This document shows positions 49,311 through 60,850 of a stretch of 64,000 bases of DNA, piece after piece. Position 1 is the first letter of the stretch, and each line of letters begins with the position of its first letter. This DNA is from Chiridota heheva (Eukaryota > Echinodermata > Holothuroidea > Apodida > Chiridotidae). The position numbers and the translations under genes are program-made. Below the pieces are notes generated by a model. The model saw nothing but the letters and a program-made list of their open reading frames with translations. It had not been told where the DNA came from and made no database searches. Location of the stretch: the NCBI GenBank assembly GCA_020152595.1, contig JAIGNY010000132.1, positions 1,892,501 to 1,956,500 of the forward strand, in the 5' to 3' direction.

Positions 49311-49654
49311 AATGAATTACAGTACAAAATTTACTTGAAATGTGAATGCGAAGAGCATTAGGTTTATTTATCAGGAGATTTTACTAAGACTTCATGTATG
49401 TTTTCGTAAATATTCAATTGTTCTTAGAAGCCAATCTTTACCTATTAAATTGATGAAACTCCAGAGCTTTTGGGGACGTTGCCCAAGGTACATGTTCCTC
49501 CACGGAAATATTACCATTTGAATCTCACCCGTGTGGCCCTTGGACCCATGCTATGCGTATGCATTATGCCTGTGGCGTCAACAAATTATGTGCGCCTAGA
49601 AATTTGCAATGCACACCCATTTCTCCAATTTCCAGCTGAAACCCTGATTTGTGG
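49311..49654. other. No supported feature
   Basis: The 68-residue plus-strand frame at 49470-49676 has no recognised domain. Confidence 0.4.
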
Positions 49655-49835
49655 ATTGTGTGTGCATACTAATTAGCCTATTTGCATAGCAATGAAAATA
49701 TTTGTATATGTGGTATAATCACTTGAATGAAAGTGGGTTCGATTTTGCTTAAACAAATGATCATACAGTATATGTGAAGAGCATTGTTCACACTTAATGG
49801 TGAGGTATAGTGTGCGTTTGCTGCAATAATGTTTG
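49655..49835. repeat. Repeat family D, partial copy
   Basis: Matches 41430-41590, including TTTGCATAGCAATGAAAATA, AAACAAATGATCAT and GTGAAGAGCATTGT in the same order and orientation. Confidence 0.75.
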
Positions 49836-50084
49836 ACCTGAGATCAAAAATATATGGCTTATGACTTACTAACTTCACATTTCTAGTTTTGTTATGATAT
49901 TGACATTCCTGACATGAATAGCAATCAAAATGTTTGTTTTGCCATGGATAAAGAAGCAGATAAAAGTTCTTGCTTCTAAAGAATGTTAAATTAGGGGTTT
50001 TGGAAATTTAAACAATAAGCAGAATGTGGGGTAAAAGATGACATGATGATAAAGTAACTGAAGGAATTAGGATGAGGTAATGTG

Positions 50085-50520
50085 GGACAGGGTGGGACAG
50101 GGTGGGATTGTATGTAGGGCAGTGTGCGGTGGGATGTATGTCAGGATGTGTTGGCATGTTAGACAGGGTGGATTGGCATGTGGAAAAGTATGGGTCGGCA
50201 TGTGGAACAGGGAGGGTTGGCATGTGGAACAGGGTGGGTTGGCATGTGGAATGGGGTGGGTTGGCATGTGGAACAGGGTGGGTTGGCATGTGGAATGGGG
50301 TGGGTTGGCATGTGGAACAGGGTGGGTTGGCATGTGGAACAGGGTGGGTTGGCATGTGGAACAGGGTGGGCCAGCATGTGGAACAGGGTGGGTTGGCATG
50401 TGGAACAGGGTGGGTTGGCATGTGGAACAGGGTGGGTTGGCATGTGGAACAGGGTGGGTTGGCATGTGGAACAGGGTGGGTCGACATGTAGGACAGGGCG
50501 AGATGGCATGTGGTGGAATG
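50085..50520. repeat. 22 bp minisatellite
   Basis: About twenty copies of GGCATGTGGAACAGGGTGGG plus TT, the inner copies nearly identical and the outer ones diverged. The unit length is not a multiple of three and contains no stop in any frame, so long frames appear on both strands (50008-50800); none is a gene. Confidence 0.97.
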
Positions 50521-51319
50521 TTATCTGGATTTCAGTTGTGATGGCATGTAGGTCATGCAAGTGCTGGAATAACATACAGTATCTGGTTTTCAGGTGTGAT
50601 TGCATGGAGTATAGATGTGGGATGACAGGTGAGACAGGTTGGGATGGAATGTGAGACAGTCTGGAATATACATTATTAGTGGTGAGGGGATTTGTATCAT
50701 TTCTAATGTCTAGTTTGTCATACATTGAGCAATAGCAATATTGTTTTGCATAACTTTGCTTTAATGTTATTGTACATTTTTCATGCTGCTTGACACACAT
50801 TTTTCCTTAAATTGGAAGTTGCATTACTACAATCCAGAATGTAGTTCTGGGAATGTGTAGAAGCTGGGGGAGGGTATCGGTTGGAAAGGTGGTTGAATGG
50901 CATTCTTTCATTGACATTGGCAGGTCAGGGCCTCTCCTTTCTTTGTTATTCAATTGATAGAACTAAAAGAGGTGTTGCAGTTATAAAGACTGCTAGATTT
51001 TACATGTTTTCTGAGTTACTTGAGCATTTTTTGTCCTAAAATATCTAGGAAAACTCAAAAAATATTTTGAAGCTTGTAGTGCAAATGAGAATGTAAGTGC
51101 ATCTTTCAGAGCTCAAGTAATTTGAAATCATCTGCCCCTGCTACCCTATTTATGTATATACTTCTCTCTATAAGCCCATTCTCTACACTACAGGTAGCTT
51201 TGAATAGTCAAGCATACTGTCCTTCTGACAGTTAAAGTTCTTTAAGGTACTGTCATACTGTACATTACATACCTTATAATCCAGAGTAGTGATTTCATAA
51301 GAAAAAAACAAAATTAACT
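50521..51319. other. No feature recognised
   Basis: Ordinary sequence to the left of the SINE. Confidence 0.4.
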
Positions 51320-51328
51320 GCCATTTTG

Positions 51329-51527
51329 CCAGTGCACCCACAACTGGTTATCAAAGGCCGTAGACATTGACTTGGTTGTCTATGTTATGTCTGTCCGTAC
51401 GTCATACCTGTGTTCTCGTCTGGGTTGTATTAAGCGTTTCGTGATAGCATTGTTTCTATCATAACCAATCACGCAGGTGACGACCCCGTCATTGTAATTG
51501 TATGTTCACTCACTCGTCGTTGTCGTT
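51329..51527 (+). mobile_element. tRNA-derived SINE family 1, 5'-truncated copy
   Basis: GCCATTTTG occurs on both sides (51320-51328, 51528-51536), a 9 bp target duplication. The copy has only the body, starting CCAGTGCACCCACAACTGG, without the tRNA-like head, which is typical of incomplete reverse transcription. Confidence 0.88.
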
Positions 51528-51687
51528 GCCATTTTGAACTTTGTACTTTCTTTCAAGTTTGTGTGTTGCTTGTCACAACTTATCCCATGCAGTAAGTACA
51601 TGTATACATTTTCTTATTTTAGAGTGCCTGATTTTGAAAACATCCTTTTTAGTTTCTAATATTTAAAACATAATTTATTATTTGCAG

Positions 51688-51798
51688 AAGTCCAACATTA
51701 CCACTCAAATACTGCCCCTGCCATTCCATCACCCTGAGGAGAGAGGAGGGATCTAAAGGTCCAAGCCAACAGAGGAAGCCTTGAAGTACTTCATACAG
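51688..51798 (+). other. Splice-bounded segment, possible non-coding or terminal exon
   Basis: A TTATTTGCAG acceptor and an ACAG/GTAGAA donor bound 111 bases of more balanced composition. All three forward frames contain a stop, so it is not an internal coding exon. It could be part of a long non-coding RNA or a chance arrangement. Confidence 0.2.
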
Positions 51799-53173
51799 GT
51801 AGAAAGGGTATTACAGTTTGTAATCATATCCTTGAGGCCAGCCACAAAAAAGAGGAAAACATGGGAATAGGTACAAATTCTGAAAACTTTGTGGAAAAAT
51901 TAAAATGTATTTTAGTGTAAATGTGTAAATATTGTTCGATCAGGAAAAATTGATCGCAGTAAGTTTCAACATCGAAGATGGCTATTTTGTATTATGAAAT
52001 TGATCTATTCCTAACTCGGCTCTTAGCGTTTTATACAAAGTTGAAAGTCATGTAGTCAACAATTGAAATATTTGTTATTTCATACCCATCAAAACATTCA
52101 AATCAAGAACTCCTGTGGGGAAAAGTCACTTACCTTTGGTATGGTTTTGGTGTGCCATAAGTCCAGAAAAAACAATTTTGTGTGATTGACATTTGACAAA
52201 ACTGGTCTTATCACTTTAAAATTGTCAAATCAATCACATTTTAAACTTGTGTACGATTTCCAGATATATCTTGATTTCGAGCATTTTCATTGGTTATGAT
52301 TTGGGGCATTGTCATTGAAAAGAAATTGATATGTCCAGTTTTATATGGTAGGATTATTAGAAGCATTCTGATTTGCTGGAAATCAAGTCTGCTAGAAATT
52401 GAAATACAGTACATGTTCGATTTCTTCTGAGTGATATAGCGGTTTTTGCTGGAAATCATCATAATGAAAGAAATGAAACATGAGTTTTTGTGTTTGAGTG
52501 GAAATGTTTATGCTTGATGATATATGTTATGATTTCATAATCACACAACCAGTTTTGACACTAGGCACCATGCAGGAGGGGGAGGGGGAATCAACTGTCC
52601 CCCAGGGAGAATTTTACGGTATTTTCACATATGCCTGCTTTCTTATTGGTTGGGAGGTGAGACTGGAAATTTATTAACATAAAACCAAAGAAAATTGTTA
52701 AAAGTGAAATAAATTTTCGGAAATTGAATAAAATTGCCAAAAATCAATCAAATTTCACAAACACCAAAGATGCTTGCCAAAAATAAATAAAAAAATCCTG
52801 TAGATGAGGGAAATTGCCCAAAAATGAAGAAACCTTCCTGAAAATTGAAGGAGATTTCCTGAAACTTAAAGAAATATTTCCTAAAAATTGCAGATTTAAA
52901 TGTTTGATGGTATCTTAGTTTACGGTTGCAGTTTTCCTAGGAAATATTTGGGGTTATTTCTCTCCTGTGCCCCCTGTGATGTTGGTCTTTCTATTCTGAG
53001 TATTCTCTTGGCTATTATATAATGTATCATTATTTTAGAATTTTATATCATGATTTATTTTACAATTTTCTACTATAGGGATCCAATAGCATTAAGTTTA
53101 TAATCATTTTGTATTTGTGATTAAGAGGTGGATATCGATTACTTCTTTTCCATTTTGTTTTCATAAGGATTGG

Positions 53174-53289
53174 AACATGCCGCACTATTGGAGACTGAGC
53201 CAGATGCTGATACAGCATTGGGAGAGCTTGAGACGTACACCAGAGCAAGTTTTTGTTGTTGTTCAGAGAGAAAGTGAAGTTGAAGCGCG
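53174..53289 (+). CDS. Possible terminal exon, unknown protein
   Basis: After a pyrimidine-rich tract ending TTTTCATAAG near 53168, the frame reads DWNMPHYWRLSQMLIQHWES and continues about twenty residues to a stop at 53289. Tryptophan and histidine use is unlike the AT-rich surroundings. No family is recognised and no upstream exon was found. Weak. Confidence 0.18.
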
Positions 53290-56200
53290 TTAGTATTTTA
53301 ACTAGGGGGTGTAAAATATAAGATTTAGTGACGACCTCAAATATTCCTATTCAGCTGTTGAGAGAAGTGGTAATGGTTTAATGGCTCTCGCCGCCTTCGG
53401 AGGGGAAATTAAGCCGTCGGTCCTGATGTTAGGACAGTCACACCCTGCCTGGTTCTCTGAACACTATTCGAGAAGAGAACGTGGTATTCATCCACTTCCC
53501 GTCTTATCCCATTCTGGCCCAATCAAGTCCAAATCATTCTTAAAAATGAAGGAAATATCCCAAAAAATTAAAAGATTTTTTTTGAAATTGACTGAAAATG
53601 AAGGGAATTTCCCAGAGAAGTAGGAGAATTTGTTGTTTGTCGGTTGCATGCTTCTTCCAGTTTGGAAGGTATTATTGAGAAATAATTAACAAACAGTTGA
53701 AAAAAAATTGGTTAATTTGAAAGAATAAAATTTCCCAAAAAAGATGAAAATATTCTGGAGTATACTGGCACATGCTAACAAAAGCAATTTGCCTAATTAT
53801 GAAGAAAACTCGCAAGGGGAACTGTCACTTTCGAGGATTTTAAGACAAAAATTGATCATATTGAAGAGAGATTTTGGAAAATTATTGGAAAACTTTGGCA
53901 ACATTTCCCATTTGCCACACTAAAATAAAAGAATTTTGCTCCGAAAATGAAGAAAATTACTGGGGGAACGAGGAAAACTGCCACCTTAGAAGCTTTCTCC
54001 TTCCCGGTTATAAGCTTTCGCCTTCCCGGTTATACGCTTTCTTCCTGGTTGAAAGTTAAAATTGGGAAATTTTTAAACTAAAAGTGATATTGTTTTAAAG
54101 GGATGGCATTTGCTGTTGTTGGCCATTCATTGTAATTGTGTGTTCAGCCATTGGATATCAAGATTTGAAAGCCAAACGGAATGGTCATTTCTTAACCAAT
54201 CTCGACTTATTTAGCAAGTTTTATCATTGATTTAAAAGCAGGTAAGCTATTTTCTACTGCACCTGTCCATCATTTTTACCAAGAAAGCATCCCAAAAGGA
54301 ACACTTATCTTTGCTGCTCTGTATTAATTTGGAAATTTGGTAAAATTATTGGAAAAACATGGCAACATTTATCAAAAATTGTGATTGATTTTCCCGATTA
54401 ACAGCAATGATTAATAGAAAATTAATTTACCAGTGCCATTTTCTGCTTGTAAACTGGGAACTTTTCAGGGTTCCTTTATTTTATAATCGAAAACAGCTTC
54501 AAACTTTCTTGGTTGGTATTCTCAGCCTTAAGTTTTACTGACCTGATACCTGATTTACTGGCTAATTTCAAATTTTACTGTCAGGTATAAAAAATTGGTG
54601 TTCTGTTACTGTTGGGATATTTTACTTGTGCTGTATGTTACAATGCTAATTTTTTACTGTGTATCAATTTTACTAGTGCTATTTATCTTGTGATACAATT
54701 TGTTGAGGTTGTCGGTGTAATATTTTCCAAGGCATTAAAGAATTTTGCCAGGGTTTTCAAAATTAGAAAACTGCGTGGTATCATAAGGCGTGAAAACTGT
54801 AGTGGGACGATGAATTATGCAAGCTCAAGCTAGAGTAGCTGGAGCAATATTACCAGCGCACGCTTATCACATCTATGTTGCTCATCATAATGCAGAAATG
54901 TATATGTGCATTGATGGGACTGGGAATTTTCGTGAAAAACAGGTTATCTCAACTAGACAAGAATTGAATAAAACCCCTTGGGGAATACACAAATAATATA
55001 CCAAACAAAGTTAATGCTTCTTTACGTGTTTTGGCCCGTGTTTGTTCTTTATGTGTTTGTCCGTTTGTCAGTCATAAGAAATATCTGAAGAAGGGATGAT
55101 TGGATGTTGATTATATTTAGTGTGGGGTTTTGTCACTGCATAATGAGGAAGTGATTACAATTTTGGTCATATAGGAACAGGAGAAGGGCAGAATTCGAGG
55201 GGTTGGTATGAAATGGAGGGTTAGTCTATTTTAGGATGTCAAGACTTACAGTATATAGGTCAAACTTTCCAATGGAATGTGCTAAACAATGAAATCATGC
55301 CCTGCAAAGAAATGAAAACAATCAATTTTTTGGCTCTTGGAAAATCTGATCAAGCGGGTTCTGGTATCAATGAGAATCAAAACAATTGGCTTCTTGCATG
55401 AAAGGACAATGATGGAATGTGAGTCTTGGCTGAACAGAACTCGAACAATGAATGCTCAGCTTGAATAAAACTTTAAAACGATGATCAGAGGGTTGATCCT
55501 GAAAAAATGGTTATAATGCAAATTGCAATACAGATCAGCAGTGAGAAAGAGATTGTTTGTGGATATAAGTTGGTGGGCCTAGGAATTCTGTGGTAGATTA
55601 TATTCTGGATGGAGAATGAACTGGGGGTGGAGGCATGCGCTCTACATAGTGCTAAAATTCTAACTTCCACCTGTTTTTGTTAAATTTGCACCTTTTGAAC
55701 AGAACAACTCTTGGTAATTATTACTTGTTGGTCTTGTTGTATTGGAAACTCCATTGAACTGTATAAGAAGTTTTATTAAAGCATTTTTCCTGTAAATGTA
55801 AATCAAGCTATATGTTTATGATTTTCCACTTTTATTATCCTTAATTGTTTGTCCTTATTATTTTTAGAATTTTTCATTGTATTAAAGCATTCCATGTTTT
55901 GATTAAAGTGCATAATAAAGTTATTTGCAGAGTATAAAATGTGTTCTTTTCTTTCTCAAGTCGTTTCTTGTATTGGGTTCAATGGTACTCTGAATTAGGA
56001 ACTTGGTTTCTGTTTGGAGCAAGTGAAGAAAATAGGTAAAATTTCATAGGTTCCATTATTGAGCATAATATAATAGTCAATGTGACCAGAGAGGGGTTCA
56101 TTTTCAACGGTTGATCTAATCAGAAATTCAAATTTGACCAGTATTCTGTTCAAAAACATTTGAACCGGCTATCTGGTTCGTTTCTCAGAATGAACCGGAT

Positions 56201-57354
56201 CCGGGTCATTTTTATTTGAACCAGAACTCTGGATCAAAATGACCAGGACCGGTTCGGTGCCCCTGGGACTCCGAACGAGGGTAAAATTTGAACCGATTCA
56301 GTTCATATTTGACCAGAGTATTTTTAAGAGTGTACATACATACATACACATGGCTGCATAGGTTCCTTATCTGCTCATGCTATTAGTATTAGAACCAAAA
56401 AGGAAAAATAAAAATCAAGCATTAACTGTTGTATTCAAGTACAACTGAGCCCACTCATATAGGCCTATATACAACACTGTTTTGTAATTACTATATTCTT
56501 CAAGGTCACGTGATAACTTACGCTTATTAAACTGTTAAAGAATAAGAAATTGAGCTCTAATCTTTATTTGTTAACTATAAATCTTCTTCTTCCGGAATGA
56601 TCACGAGAAAACGCTTACACCTGAGTCATCTTTGGCAAAAATTTCTCCTCTAAAAACTACGCTGCAAATTTTTTCCCGCTATGGTACCACCGATCCATCA
56701 AGTATTCACCAATCTTATTTTTAGAGTCTATTATTTAAATAAATTCACAGTTTTAACTTTATTCCAAATTCCCGAGTTTCTCACTTAATTCCATGTTGAT
56801 TTCATTGATGCACTTTATGACGTAGGTGATCTTATTAATTAAATTTTGCTTAATGATTTTTCGTACTCCATTGATTTTATTACTATGCTTTGGTTTTAGA
56901 ATATTTTAATAAATTTCCTTTTTCGGAGAACTGTTATCTGGTTATTGTACAGTTGTAGGTCTACTTGAAAGTTTAGTTGGGACTAAATCCTAAGCACACC
57001 AATCTGCTAATGAAAGGATTTCTTCAATGGCAAACATGTTCATCTGTTCATATTGTATGATCAGTAGAGGCGTGGGGTTTTTTTGGAGGGGAGGGGACTT
57101 ATAATTTTTTTTAATTTAGGGGTAGGGTTCTCCAGGAGCCCAAAATTCAAAAAAGCTTTCAAAGATTTCAACATATGTTTAAGTACATTCTCAGAACCTC
57201 ATCCGTTTTGCACTGTTCAACAGTTTAGGAGAAAAGATGGACGTTTATGAATTTGGACCCACTTCTCAGATCCACCACTGCTTAATTAGAGTCTCCACCC
57301 CAGTGGCCCCTGCTCCTTGCTATTGTTTTTAGAATACCCCCTCTATGTAGTGCA
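53290..57354. other. Gene-free region with old AAATTTCC-type repeats
   Basis: Around 52660-52900 and 53520-53990, loosely repeated pieces such as GAAATTTCCCAAAAATGAAG occur without a fixed period. At 56090-56310 repeated GAACCGG and GACCAG motifs suggest another decayed element. A short CATA run near 56336 is followed by a CATAGGTTC core as at 8737. No gene. Confidence 0.4.
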
Positions 57355-58545
57355 ATTTGGGCCCTCTCAGCAGTCCAGTCCAATCCGGACCCTCTCAGCA
57401 GTCCAATCCGGGCCCTCTCAGCAGTCCAATCCGGGCCCTCTCAGCAGTCCAATCCGGGCCCTCTCAGCAGTCCAATCCGGGCCCTCTCAGCAGTCCAATC
57501 CGGGCCCTCTCAGCAGTCCAATCGGGCCCTCTCAGCAGTCCAATCTGGGCCCTCTCAGCAGTCGAATTCGGACCCTCCCAGCAGTCTAATTTGAGCCCTT
57601 TTAGCAATCTAATTTGAGCCCTCTCAGCAGTCTAATTTGAGCCCTCTCAGCAGTCTAATTTGAGCCCTCTCAGCAGTCCAATCCAGGCCCTCTCAGCAGT
57701 TCAATGTAGGCAGTCGAATTCGGGCCCTCTCAGCAGTCGAATTCGGACCCTCCCAGCAGTCAAATCCGGGGCCTCCCAGCGGTCTAATTTGAGCCCTCCC
57801 AGCAGTCTAATTTGAGCCCTTTCAGCAGTCTAATTTGAGCCCTCTCAGCAGTCTTATTTGAGCCCTCTCAGCAGTCTTATTTGAGCCCTCTCAGTAGTCT
57901 AATTTGAGCCCTCTCAGCAGTCTTATTTGAGCCCTCTCAGTAGTCTAATTTGAGCCGTCTCAGCAGTCTAATTTGAGCCCTCGCAGCAGTCTAATTTGAG
58001 CCCTCGCAGCAGTCCAATCCGGGCCTTCTCAGCAGTCCAATCTAGGCAGTCGAATTTTGGCCCTCTCAGCAGTCGAATTCGGACCCTCCCAGCAGTCCAA
58101 TCCGGGCCCTTTCAGCAGTCTAATTTGGGCCCTCGCAGCAGTCCAATATGGGCCCTCAGCAGTCTAATTCACACCCTCCCAGCAGTCAAATCCGGACCCT
58201 CCCAGCAGTCAAATCCGGGCCCTCCCAGCAGTCTAATTTGAGCCCTCCCAGCAGCCTAATTTGAGCCCTCTCAGCAGTCTAATTTGAGCCCTCCCAGCAG
58301 CCTAATTTGAGCCCTTCCAGCAGTCTAATTTGAGCCCTCCCAGCAGCCTAGTTTGAGCCCTCTCAGCAGTCTAATTTGAGCCCTCCCAGCAGCCTAATTT
58401 GAGCCCACTTAGCAGCCTAATTTGAGCCCTGTCAGCAGTCTAATTTGAGCCCTCTCAGCAGTCTAATTCGGGCCCTCCCAGTAGTCTAATTTGAGCCCTC
58501 TCAGCAGTCTAATTTGCGCCCTCTCAGCAGTCCAATTCACCTTTA
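57355..58545. repeat. 23 bp minisatellite
   Basis: About fifty copies of CCCTCTCAGCAGTCTAATTT plus GAG. Left units mostly read TCCAATCCGGG and right units CTAATTTGAG, with mixed types between, so two subfamilies expanded side by side. Ser/Pro/Gln-rich frames at 57317-57617 and 57996-58241 are products of the repeat. Confidence 0.97.
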
Positions 58546-58839
58546 CAAAAATTCCAGATATATATTCCAGATCTAAATTCCAGATTAGGTAAATACATAC
58601 TAGACTGATCATATGAATTTGAAACAGAAATATTGATGCAGTTATTAATCTCTATTTCTGTATGAACATTTATGGGTGTCAATTATTGTGACTTCCATCA
58701 CATTTTCATACTTTATTGGTAGATGCTTAAGGAAGCACTCTAGTCAATACAGAGCCACACAAAAGGACTGAGCCTTCATATATGCATGCTGAATAAAATA
58801 TCTTGAAATTCCTTTTTCATTTACATATATGTAAATTTC
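58546..58839. other. No feature recognised
   Basis: Short unassigned link between two arrays. Confidence 0.35.
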
Positions 58840-59275
58840 CATTAAATATAGCATTAAATCAAGGTTATATCTGGCCAGATCAAAGTTTATTTGTTTATCA
58901 AATGTAGCATTAAATCCACTTTATATCTGGCCAGATCAAAATTGATTCGTATATCAAATTGACTTTAATCAAAGTTATATTTGGCCAGAAAAACTTTGTT
59001 TGTATATCAAACTGTCAAATGTAGCATTAAATCCACTTTATATCTGGCCAGATCAAACTTGATTTATGTATCAAATTGACTTTTAATCAAAATTATATCT
59101 GGCCAGATCAAACTTCATTTGTATATCAAATTTGCTTTAATCAAGTTTTTATCTGGCTAGATCAAACTTTATTTGTTCATCAAGCTTTCTTTATATCAAG
59201 TTTATATCTTGCTTTTTCTGGCCAGATCAAACTTTATTTACCCAGATATAAACTTTATTAAAGCCAGATGTAATA
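58840..59275. repeat. Repeat family G, second array
   Basis: About seven units with ATATCTGGCCAGATCAAA and AAATGTAGCATTAAATCCAC match the array at 47841-48640 and end in a similar partly inverted copy. Open frame 59076-59261 is an artefact. Confidence 0.85.
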
Positions 59276-60033
59276 AAGTTTCTTCGGATCAGCTTTAAAA
59301 AGATAATATACCAGGTAGAGCCGTTATTCTTTTTCGTATAAGTGTGTGTGAGGGGGTCATGTCCCCTGGCCCCAAAAATTACGGCCCTGATACCAGAGAG
59401 TTGTCATTCTCCAGTTCTAGAAAGTTGACTCCCTGATCAGCGGATGATACGCAAAACATTTCTTTGCTGGGCATGTAGAAAATAACACGTTATGCTGATG
59501 AAATGTGATTGATAGCTTATCGTCCCCGGGGAGTCCAAACGGAAATTTTTAATACATTTTTTATGATATCTTCAAGTTTCATGTAAAGTGTAAAGCTATG
59601 TATCTTGGTTGTATGGGTTGAAAGCAATATTGTGAAGGTATATTCATGTAATGTATGAGTATATTTGGGAATATTTGAAGGTTCGTGTTTTGACTGAGAA
59701 AAAAAAAAGGCTTAGATTTTATAAAAACCCATCAACAATATTCAATAATCGAAGATTGAAGACGGAATCTGGTGTCAAGAAACCTTTTTTATGGTTTGGT
59801 TTAGTTTTGTCCCTCTGACTGTCTGACATTTTACTTATTTTCCCCTCAACTTGTTTATTTTCTTCGTTTTCAGCGACAAATGAATATACCCAGAACAGCA
59901 GGAGGCTAGGGGTGCTCATAAGAACATGCAATTTGTTCACAATGTGCTTCTTCTATATGCGGCTATTTAACTGTAAACGACAATAGACCTTTAAAGTAAA
60001 CGGGCTTTATTTTGAATACAACAACAACAAAAA
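59276..60033. other. No feature recognised
   Basis: Unassigned; the 73-residue minus-strand frame at 59719-59940 has no motif. Confidence 0.4.
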
Positions 60034-60037
60034 TTAA

Positions 60038-60623
60038 AGGACTAGTTCATTGGTCAAGATTGATCATCTGCTATGTCAGTATGTAAGAGGACTTCAAAAG
60101 AAACAAAATGGTGAAGAGTTTAATAGCTTATTCCGTTAGGGAGATATTGAAGTTCTTCTGATCTGTGTAGAAATAACTGTTGTAGTTAATCTACTATGGA
60201 ATGAAGTTGGCTCTCTCATCCTCACATTCTGAAGAATTGTTAACGCATCCAAGGATTTTCCACACAGCATCTTAAAGAAAATTGGTTTAACTGTTTTTAC
60301 TATTTTAATTATTTTTCATCAAATTTTCTTCAGGTGGTAAATTAGAACAACATTCGGTTTACCTACTTTCCTGACATATCCAATGGTTTTTAAGCAATAA
60401 AATCGCAGGAAAAAATATGATAGAATACATAAAGAATTTGAGGAATCTGAGTTACATCACAACTGATATTAGTCGTTTCCAATCAAATGATACAGATTTT
60501 TAAACTTAATTATTATCTCCTTAGCCGATTAAGATGAATGCTTTCTTAACCATTTCTTCGTAAGTCCTCTTTTATATAACAGTAGGCCTATAAGATTAAC
60601 ATGCTTGACCACTGATCTAATCC
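60038..60623. mobile_element. MITE family F, copy 2, palindromic
   Basis: The left end AGGACTAGTTCATTGGTCAAG pairs with the right end, whose inverse reads AAGGATTAGATCAGTGGTCAAG. Further in, AGAGGACTTC-AAGAAA blocks pair as well. TTAA precedes the left end (60034-60037) and TTGAA lies at the right. Non-coding. Confidence 0.7.
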
Positions 60624-60850
60624 TTGAAAGTACAATAAACGGATGTACCGAACTGTTTTTGTAGTTTCGACTGTCTACTTCAGGAACGATTTGTAACCGA
60701 TTTTTAGCCGTTGTTTTTGATACTTTTCTAACCCCTTATAGGTGGGTCAATATACCATCAGACCTCAACAAATTCTAACAAAATTGTCTGTCACGGTTTG
60801 GGGGCAATTTGGAGGTTGTGAGTGACAGAAAAAAAAGTCTTATCAAAATC
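60624..60850. other. No feature recognised
   Basis: Leader sequence to the next array. Confidence 0.35.

Noticed and set aside
50008..50800. Several long frames of 129-213 residues on both strands
   Set aside because: All arise from a stop-free 22 bp minisatellite whose length is not a multiple of three, so every frame is open.
57064..57080. AGAGGCGTGGGG as a hAT-type end
   Set aside because: No partner or duplication found; sequence to the right is T- and G-rich low complexity.
57317..58241. Ser/Pro/Gln-rich repeat proteins
   Set aside because: Direct translation of the 23 bp minisatellite; no start context or splice support.
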